Shown: positions 1 to 5,116 of the stretch, piece after piece
Position numbering within the stretch: position 1 is the stretch's first letter
Layout of the letters: each line of letters opens with the position of its first letter
DNA from: Pseudomonadota bacterium
GTDB lineage: Bacteria; Pseudomonadota; Gammaproteobacteria; Burkholderiales; Burkholderiaceae_B
DNA length: 5,116 nt
Reading direction: 5' to 3'
Assembly: GCA_023427085.1 (NCBI GenBank)
Contig: JAEZBO010000138.1
Span: 1 to 5,116 of the forward strand
The notes under the pieces: model-generated
Databases searched by the model: none
Seen by the model: the letters and a program-made list of their open reading frames with translations, nothing else
Told to the model about the DNA's origin: nothing
Program-made: the position numbers and the translations under genes

Positions 1-65
1 CGTCCGCCCCGGTCCGGCCCACCCGCCGACGGGGGCGCCACGGGCGGCGGCGTGCCGCGCGTCAT
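1..65 (-). CDS. Start of a downstream gene, possibly penicillin-binding protein 1C (pbpC), cut by window edge
   Basis: The frame opens with ATG at 63-65 and stays open to the left edge. The visible N-terminus is MTRGTPPPVAPPSAGGPDRG, a Pro/Gly-rich stretch without any recognisable domain. It follows the A2M stop by 17 bases on the same strand and has a GAGG-type ribosome binding site, which fits an operon. In E. coli and many other proteobacteria the gene immediately after yfhM is pbpC, encoding a bifunctional transglycosylase/transpeptidase anchored in the inner membrane, so PBP1C is the best guess. That identity rests on gene order alone: no transmembrane helix or transglycosylase motif is reached in this window. 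With only about 21 codons visible, even the start could be wrong. Confidence 0.45.
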   Translation of the reverse strand, partial: MTRGTPPPVAPPSAGGPDRGG

Positions 66-68
66 CGG

Positions 69-74
69 CCCCTC
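69..74 (-). promoter_or_regulatory. Ribosome binding site of the downstream gene
   Basis: On the minus strand GAGGGG lies just before the ATG at 63-65. Its GAGG part leaves 5 bases before the start codon, a normal Shine-Dalgarno spacing. The site falls inside the 17-base gap after the A2M stop codon, so the downstream gene has its own translation signal within a shared transcript. It supports choosing the ATG at 63-65 as the start. Confidence 0.55.
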
Positions 75-82
75 ATCGCCGG

Positions 83-3000
83 CTACCTGGCCGCGCCGCG
101 ATCACGGATGTCGACCATGCCCCAGGCCGGTCCGACACCGCGCAGCTCGGGCCGGTACATGTCCTCGGCCTCGGTGGCCGGCACCACGTAACGGCCCGGC
201 GTGACCACCCGCACCATATAGAAGATGTCGAGCTCGTTATTGCCGAGCTCGGCCGCGGCGACGAAACGATCGTCGCGGAACTCGGTGTGCTTGATGCGGC
301 TGTCGGACAGCGCATCGGCGACCCGCCGTCCGCCGATGCGCCAGTCGTCCATCTGCGGTCCCTGCACCAGGTTCAGGTTCTCGACCTCGAGGCCGGCTGG
401 CACACGATCGACCACCAGCCCGTCGACGATGCGCTGGCTGGCCTTGGCGCGCAGCCTGACCACCATGATGTCGCCGGTGCGCAGCGCGCCGCCGTTCCAG
501 AGGGTGCCGTCGGGGTGGTACCAGGTCTTGGTCAGCGAAATGACCTGGCTGCGTTCGGCCGGCGCCTGCAGCGGGTAGCCCTGCACCGCGATCTCGGCGA
601 ACAGCGGGCCACGGCCGGTGTTGCGCAATGCCGCGCCGGAGGCGATCCAGTCCGGCTCGAGCGACAGCACCTCGTCGCGATTGGACTGGCGCGCCATCGG
701 CTCGCCGCCCGCGCGGGTCAGCTGCACCGCCCACGGCTGGTCGGCCCGGCCGCCAGCGGCGCGGGCCGCCCGCAACAGCGCCATCTGCTCCTGCGTCGAC
801 AGATAGCTGCGCGAACCCAGGCGGCCGGCGGCTTCGGCCATCAGGTTCTCGCGGCGCGCGTGCTCGAGGCCGTAGCGCATCGCCAGCGCATACGACAGCG
901 CGTAGTCGCGCACGTCCGAGCCGTAGTCGCCCAGCCATTCGCTGCCGCCACGCAGCCCGTAGGGACGCTGCATCGCCTGCTCGAACGCCAGGCGCGCGCG
1001 GCCCTCGTCGCCGCTCAGTTGGAACGCCGCCGCCATCTGCACCAACGGCAGCGGCGACCGGGCCCGGTCCTGATAGTCGTCGAACAGCGTGCGCAGCGTC
1101 GCCAGCGGCGCCTTGCCCTCGCGCGCGAGCGCCAGCGCGGCGGTCGCCAGTTCGGCGAAACGCTGGTGATGATTGCGCAGCAGGTCGGCGTCGCGCGTGC
1201 TCAGCCGGTTGTTCTGCAAGCCGTCGAGCGCCGATTGCGGCAGGCTGCCGAACCGGTTGGGGGCCTGCTGCACCTGTTCGAGCAGCCAGTTGCGGGTGCG
1301 CGTCAGCATCGCCTCGGGCACCACGAAGCCCTGCTCGCGCGCCTCGAGCATGAAGTCCTGCGCGTAGGCGGTGATCCAGATGTCGCGGCTGCCCTCGCCC
1401 CACAGCGAATACGCGCCGGCGACGTTGCGCATGCCGGCCAGCCGCGCCAGCGCGCCCTCGATGCGCGCGGTGCGCATCTGCAGGGTCTGCTCGGGCAACT
1501 GGGCCAGTTGCGCCAGTTCGGCGTCCATGAACACGTAGGGCAGCGTCGCGCTGATGGTCTGCTCGGTGCAGCCGTAGGGATAGTTCAGCAGGTCGTGCAC
1601 CAGCCGGGCCACGTTCAGCGGCGGGCGCGACGACAGCGTGACCGACACGGTGGCCGAGTCGCCGTGCAGGCGCGCCAGCCACGCGCCGGGCACCTCGTGC
1701 GCCTGCCCGGGCGCCAGCCGCACCCGTTCGACCTGGCGCTGCATCGCATACGAGGGCTGCACCTGCAGCATCGACTCGCGCTGGATGTCGAGCGGCTCGG
1801 GGCCGCCGCGCGCGCGCACCTGCAGCCGGATGCGGGCCGGGCCATACGAACCGGTCGGTTCGGCTTCGAAGCGCAAGGTGCTGCGTTGGCGCGGCGCCAA
1901 CTCGAGCGTGCGCACACCGTCGGCGATCGCCAGCGGCGACAGCGCGCGCAGGTCGACCTCCAGCCGCTGGCGCGATTCGGTCATGTTGGTCAGGTCCAGC
2001 GCGATCGCCGCGCGGTCGCCGGGCGAGACGAAGCGCGGCGTCGACAGCTCGGCGACGATCGGCGCGGCCACCACCATCTCGGTGTCGGCATGACCGTACT
2101 GCGTGGCGGTGAAGGCCACCGCCATCAGGCGCAGCGTGCCGTTGAAGTCGGGCAGGTCCAGCGGGATCTCGGCGCGCCCCTGCGCGTCGACCTGCACCAC
2201 GCCCGAGAACAGGTCGACCAGCTTGACCTTGCGCGGCATGTTGCGCGTGTCCGAGCGCAGCGACGCATCACCGCCCCACTTGAGCCGCCCGGCGATGCCG
2301 TCCATCTTCTCGATCAGCTTGCCGTACATGTCGAGCAGCTCGGGACCGTAGCGATGTTTGCCGAAGAAGAAATCGGCCGGATCGGGGGTCGGATACTGAT
2401 TGATGTTGAGGATGCCCACGTCGACCGCCGACAGCGTCACGTGCGCGGGGCCCGCGCCGTCGGCGCCGGCCACCTGCACCGTCACGCGGGTCTGCGTTTC
2501 GGGCCTGACCTTGGGCTGCGCCTGCAGGCTGACCTGCAGCCGCCGCGCCGCGCTGTCCAGCGGCAGATGCACCAGCCCGACCGCGCGCGCCGGCGTGATC
2601 CGGTCACCCTGGCTGCCGGGCCGGAACACCACCGCCGAGACGTACAGGTCGTGCCGCGCCCAGGCTTGCTCGACCGGGATCTCGAGCTCCGTGCCGGCGG
2701 TGGTCACGTCGACCCAGCGGCTCCACAGCAGGCCGTTGCCCTCGACGGTCACCAGCGCCACGCCGTCGTGCGGCGGCGTCAGCGCCAGCTTGACCGCATT
2801 GCCGGGCTTGACCGGCGTGCCGGACAGCCGCAGCTGCACCCGGTCGGGGCGGTTGCCGACCTCGTCGGCGTTCTGCGCGCCCCAGCCGGCATAAAAGCGG
2901 TACTTGAGGGTCTGGCCGGTCTCGGGATCGGAGATCTCCAGGCGATAGCGGCCCCAGCGCACCGGCATCGAGAACGACACGCGGTCCTGCAGCGCGATCT

Positions 3001-5116
3001 CGCGCGATTCGACCAGTTCGTCCAGGTCGGTATAGCCGCTGTTCCAGCCCCGCTGGTCGTCGTAGCGCCAGTAATAGCGCCGCTCTTCGCGATACATGCG
3101 CAGGTGCGCCTGCGCGAGCGGCGCGACCTGGCCCTGCGTGTCGACACGCACCGCCTCGAAGGCCGCCGGCGCCGATTCCCGCGCCACGTCACGATCGAAC
3201 AGCGGCCGCAGCGCGATCAGCTTGTCGGCCGGCCAGACCGTGCGTTCGAGCGAACGCACCACCGGCCGTCCGCCCGATTCGAGCAGGCTGGCCGACAGCC
3301 GCAGCCGCATCGGCGAGCGGGCGCCGTCGACACCGGGCTCGATCTCGAGGCTGGCCGCGCCCTGCGTATCCAGTTCGGTTTCGGGCAGTTCTTCGTAGCG
3401 CCGCGTGGCGTCGTCGGCGACGTCGCCGAAGATGAAGCCGGGCCATTGCGACGGCAGCGCCTGGCGGTCGCGCCTGACCTGCAGGCTGGTCAGCAGCCGG
3501 TTGCCCTGCGCCGGCGCGCCGTACAGGTAGTCGCCCTGCACCGCCACGGTCCAGTCCTGATCGGGCCCGAGCACGTCCTGTTGGCTGTCGAGCACCAGCT
3601 TCATGCGTTCGGGCAGGAACTCCTCGACCTGGAAACGCCAGCTCGCGTCGGGTTGGCGCGCGGCCGGATCGACCCGCAACTCGAGGGTCCAGCCACCGGT
3701 GGGCGCATCGGCCGGCAGTTGCACCGCATGCTGCAGATAGCCCGGCGCGGCCGGGTCCATCTGCCACAGCCCCGATTGCGCCAGTTTGCCGTCCGGCCGT
3801 TTGATGCTGGCCGACAGCGGCGTGGCCGGCAGCGCGCGGCCGTCGGCATCGCGCGGCAGCACCGAGACCTCGAAGCGCTCGCCGGGCCGATAGAGATTGC
3901 GTCCGGCGTAGACAAAGATGCTGTTGGGCCGCGACGGATGGCCGCCGACATCGAATTCGGACAGGTCCAGCGCCGGCTCGGCCAGCGCCAGCACCGTCAT
4001 CGCCTTGCCCTGCTGGGCGCGCAGCACGCCGGTCTGCGCCGTGACGCCCGACAGCGTCGCGCGGCCCGAGGCATCGGTGCGCGCCCGCGCCAGCGATTTC
4101 GCCTTGCCGTCTAGCAGGTCGATGTCGACCTCGGCCAGCGGCTTGCCGGTCTTGAGCGACACCGCGTAGGCATCGAGCTTGTCGCCGTAACGGCGCGCGT
4201 GCAGGCCGATGTCGCTCACATAGAAGTAGGAGACCTGATACTCGTAGCGAAAGCGGCCGGGCTCGGACATCACCGCGACATAGATACCGGGCTCCTGCAG
4301 CTCGGCGATGCGTTCGACCGGCAGGAACGTGACCTGGCGCCGGTCGGGCCGGTCGTCGGTGACGAAGCGGCCCTGGTAGGCGCTGGTGGCCAGCTGGTTC
4401 AGGCGATCCAGGTCGTACAGGCTGACCAGGCCTTTCAGGCTGCGGTTGCTCGACCAGCGCCAGTCGTCGTAGTCCTCGTCCGCGTCGTCGTCGGCGGCCT
4501 CGGCGCTCGCGCGCGGGCCCACGCCCAGCACGGTCTCGAAGAAGGCCGGCACCTGGTCCGGCGCGATGCGCAGGAACTGTACGTCGACCTCGGGCACGTT
4601 GACCGTCACGACGGGCAGGCCGCCGTTCTGCCCGGCCGGCAGCACCGAACCGCGGCTGGCGAAGAAGAACGACGGCGGCATCGCCTCGGTCTCGACCACG
4701 CAGCGCTGCGGCGTCGCCAGCGTGCCGCCGTCACCGGCGGCCGGCAGTTTTTCGCGCAAGGTGATTTCGTAGCGGCGCTGCGGCTGCACGTAAGGAAAAT
4801 AGATCACGCGCGGGTTGTCGCCGACCGACCAGTTGCCGTCGACCACGCGGCCGGCATTGGCGCGGCCTTGCGGATCGAAGGGTGTGCCCGGCGCGGCCTC
4901 GTCGGCCTGTGCGGCCTGTTCCTGGCCATCGCGGCCGGTGGCGCCGGCATCACCGACGCGCACGAAGCCTTCGAGCTTGCTGCGCCGGTCGACCGGCTGC
5001 GTGAACGTGACCGCCAGCGCCAGCGTGTCGTTGTATTCGCGCGCCTGGCAACTGAGCACCGCGAAGGGATCGGGCTTGCCGACCGTGGCCGTCGGCCCGG
5101 GCGCGGTGGCCGGCGG
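83..5116 (-). CDS. yfhM: YfhM/ECAM-type bacterial alpha-2-macroglobulin, 5'-truncated by window edge
   Basis: Periplasmic A2M protease trap: family members are cleaved in a bait region and then bind the attacking protease covalently through an internal thioester. The 1677 visible residues match my recollection of E. coli YfhM (about 1650 aa) from end to end. Landmarks: FASRGS near residue 151 (start of the bMG3-like part), NLYRPGE near 404, SLLESGGRPVVRS near 610, a Tyr/Trp-rich YYWRYDDQRGW near 680, the A2M signature DFNGTLRLMAVA near 990, the thioester motif GCTEQT at 1182-1187, and KHTEFRDDRFVAA at 1609-1621 in the MG10-like C-terminus. A GTG at 5057-5059 could be called as the start, but the frame continues upstream without a stop (ending ...KPDPFAV) and no signal peptide or lipobox is visible, so the true start lies beyond 5116. 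The stop is TAG at 83-85. No frameshift is seen. The assignment is very secure; membrane anchoring is inferred from the family. Confidence 0.97.
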   Translation of the reverse strand, partial: PPATAPGPTATVGKPDPFAVLSCQAREYNDTLALAVTFTQPVDRRSKLEGFVRVGDAGATGRDGQEQAAQADEAAPGTPFDPQGRANAGRVVDGNWSVGDNPRVIYFPYVQPQRRYEITLREKLPAAGDGGTLATPQRCVVETEAMPPSFFFASRGSVLPAGQNGGLPVVTVNVPEVDVQFLRIAPDQVPAFFETVLGVGPRASAEAADDDADEDYDDWRWSSNRSLKGLVSLYDLDRLNQLATSAYQGRFVTDDRPDRRQVTFLPVERIAELQEPGIYVAVMSEPGRFRYEYQVSYFYVSDIGLHARRYGDKLDAYAVSLKTGKPLAEVDIDLLDGKAKSLARARTDASGRATLSGVTAQTGVLRAQQGKAMTVLALAEPALDLSEFDVGGHPSRPNSIFVYAGRNLYRPGERFEVSVLPRDADGRALPATPLSASIKRPDGKLAQSGLWQMDPAAPGYLQHAVQLPADAPTGGWTLELRVDPAARQPDASWRFQVEEFLPERMKLVLDSQQDVLGPDQDWTVAVQGDYLYGAPAQGNRLLTSLQVRRDRQALPSQWPGFIFGDVADDATRRYEELPETELDTQGAASLEIEPGVDGARSPMRLRLSASLLESGGRPVVRSLERTVWPADKLIALRPLFDRDVARESAPAAFEAVRVDTQGQVAPLAQAHLRMYREERRYYWRYDDQRGWNSGYTDLDELVESREIALQDRVSFSMPVRWGRYRLEISDPETGQTLKYRFYAGWGAQNADEVGNRPDRVQLRLSGTPVKPGNAVKLALTPPHDGVALVTVEGNGLLWSRWVDVTTAGTELEIPVEQAWARHDLYVSAVVFRPGSQGDRITPARAVGLVHLPLDSAARRLQVSLQAQPKVRPETQTRVTVQVAGADGAGPAHVTLSAVDVGILNINQYPTPDPADFFFGKHRYGPELLDMYGKLIEKMDGIAGRLKWGGDASLRSDTRNMPRKVKLVDLFSGVVQVDAQGRAEIPLDLPDFNGTLRLMAVAFTATQYGHADTEMVVAAPIVAELSTPRFVSPGDRAAIALDLTNMTESRQRLEVDLRALSPLAIADGVRTLELAPRQRSTLRFEAEPTGSYGPARIRLQVRARGGPEPLDIQRESMLQVQPSYAMQRQVERVRLAPGQAHEVPGAWLARLHGDSATVSVTLSSRPPLNVARLVHDLLNYPYGCTEQTISATLPYVFMDAELAQLAQLPEQTLQMRTARIEGALARLAGMRNVAGAYSLWGEGSRDIWITAYAQDFMLEAREQGFVVPEAMLTRTRNWLLEQVQQAPNRFGSLPQSALDGLQNNRLSTRDADLLRNHHQRFAELATAALALAREGKAPLATLRTLFDDYQDRARSPLPLVQMAAAFQLSGDEGRARLAFEQAMQRPYGLRGGSEWLGDYGSDVRDYALSYALAMRYGLEHARRENLMAEAAGRLGSRSYLSTQEQMALLRAARAAGGRADQPWAVQLTRAGGEPMARQSNRDEVLSLEPDWIASGAALRNTGRGPLFAEIAVQGYPLQAPAERSQVISLTKTWYHPDGTLWNGGALRTGDIMVVRLRAKASQRIVDGLVVDRVPAGLEVENLNLVQGPQMDDWRIGGRRVADALSDSRIKHTEFRDDRFVAAAELGNNELDIFYMVRVVTPGRYVVPATEAEDMYRPELRGVGPAWGMVDIRDRGAAR
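1559..1573 (-). other. Thioester motif (GCTEQ) of the A2M thioester domain
   Basis: The codons read Gly-Cys-Thr-Glu-Gln at residues 1182-1186, in the context NYPYGCTEQT. In A2M and complement proteins the Cys side chain condenses with the Gln of the CxEQ motif to form a reactive internal thioester, which opens to trap the protease. All required residues are present, so the protein should be competent to form the bond. The variable position is Thr here, against Leu in E. coli YfhM and Gly in vertebrate A2M and C3. The helical thioester domain follows for roughly 300 residues and includes WITAYAQDF, which aligns with WLTAYVMDF in E. coli. Confidence 0.95.
2219..2284 (-). other. Putative bait region of the A2M
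   Basis: Residues 945-966 lie between the conserved FFFGKHRYGPELLDMYG stretch and the A2M signature (DFNGTLRLMAVA). This is where the protease-cleaved bait segment sits in the family. The segment is polar and rich in basic residues, with GGDASLRSDTRNMPRKVK at its core, giving several trypsin-like sites and one Met. The matching E. coli segment, as I recall it, begins with a similar GGDGDELKRGG and then diverges, as expected for a bait. The exact limits are inferred from position and composition, not from a structure. Confidence 0.55.
4463..4501 (-). other. Acidic low-complexity insert in an N-terminal MG domain
   Basis: Residues 206-218 read EAADDDADEDYDD, with nine acidic residues out of thirteen, followed by WRW. 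The DNA is a degenerate run of GAC-type codons. The insert lies between the segment ending VPAFFETVLGVG and the conserved stretch LNQLATSAYQGRF. In E. coli YfhM the equivalent interval has no such acidic run, as far as I recall. It is probably a surface loop; a metal-binding role is possible but not supported by any recognised motif. Confidence 0.6.
4850..4951 (-). other. Low-complexity Ala/Gly/Gln/Asp-rich loop in the first domain
   Basis: Residues 56-89 form a 34-residue polar, small-residue segment, starting DAGATGRDGQEQAAQ and ending RANAG. It interrupts the first domain between the strand ending EGFVRV and the strand starting VVDGNWSV. In E. coli YfhM the two strands are joined by only a few residues (VVDKKSGKVDGAW in my recollection). 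It looks like a flexible surface insertion; no function is assigned. Confidence 0.55.

Noticed and set aside
1..60. GC-rich sequence after the A2M stop that could fold into hairpins, considered as a terminator.
   Set aside because: There is no U-tract, the sequence is GC-rich everywhere, and the stretch is open as the start of the next gene.
62..76. A four-codon reading frame (ATG AGG GGC CGA TGA) on the minus strand, whose stop overlaps the ATG of the downstream gene.
   Set aside because: It could be read as a tiny leader for translational coupling, but it lies on top of the ribosome binding site and is easily explained by chance.
628..1353. A 241-codon plus-strand frame.
   Set aside because: It is an Arg/Ala/Pro/Ser-rich shadow of the A2M coding sequence, with no domain or ribosome binding site evidence.
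237..1682. A 481-codon minus-strand frame overlapping the A2M gene out of phase.
   Set aside because: The product is an Arg/Ala/Gly-rich translation typical of a shifted frame in GC-rich DNA, while the A2M frame over the same bases shows clear family conservation, including the thioester domain.
287..4114. A 1275-codon open reading frame on the plus strand, antisense to the A2M gene.
   Set aside because: It uses exactly the same triplet boundaries as the A2M codons, so its stops would need the sense codons TTA, CTA or TCA, which this GC-rich gene avoids. Its end at 4112-4114 is simply a rare CTA leucine codon in the A2M gene. The product is low-complexity, rich in Arg, Gln, His and Ala, with no recognisable domain.

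Overview
The window is almost entirely one gene, read leftward on the minus strand. It encodes a large bacterial alpha-2-macroglobulin (A2M) of the YfhM/ECAM type, a periplasmic thioester protease trap. The frame stays open from the right edge (position 5116) to a TAG stop at 83-85, giving 1677 visible residues with no frameshift or internal stop. The 5' end, with the start codon and the expected export signal, lies beyond the right edge. Below, residues are numbered from that edge.

The DNA is strongly GC-rich and its third codon positions are mostly G or C. The protein resembles the proteobacterial YfhM family along its whole length. This suggests a high-GC proteobacterium, perhaps a betaproteobacterium such as the Bordetella/Achromobacter group; that placement is a guess from composition and general resemblance only.

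Layout from 5' to 3' of the gene (right to left): a Pro/Ala-rich stretch at the window edge; an N-terminal domain framed by two cysteines and carrying a low-complexity insert; the bacterial MG domains, one with a short acidic insert; a putative bait segment; the A2M signature region; the thioester domain with a Cys-Thr-Glu-Gln motif; and a C-terminal MG10-like domain. After a 17-base gap, a second reading frame (1-65, minus strand) starts with ATG behind a GAGG-type ribosome binding site and runs off the left edge. In E. coli and many other proteobacteria the gene after yfhM is pbpC (penicillin-binding protein 1C), so this is probably the pbpC start, though only about 21 codons are visible.

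The likely partnership is the known one: a periplasmic protease trap made together with a peptidoglycan synthase, proposed to protect the periplasm when the envelope is breached. I saw no RNA gene, mobile element, CRISPR array, promoter or terminator. I found no evidence for a new system; the points worth a second look are details within the A2M protein.
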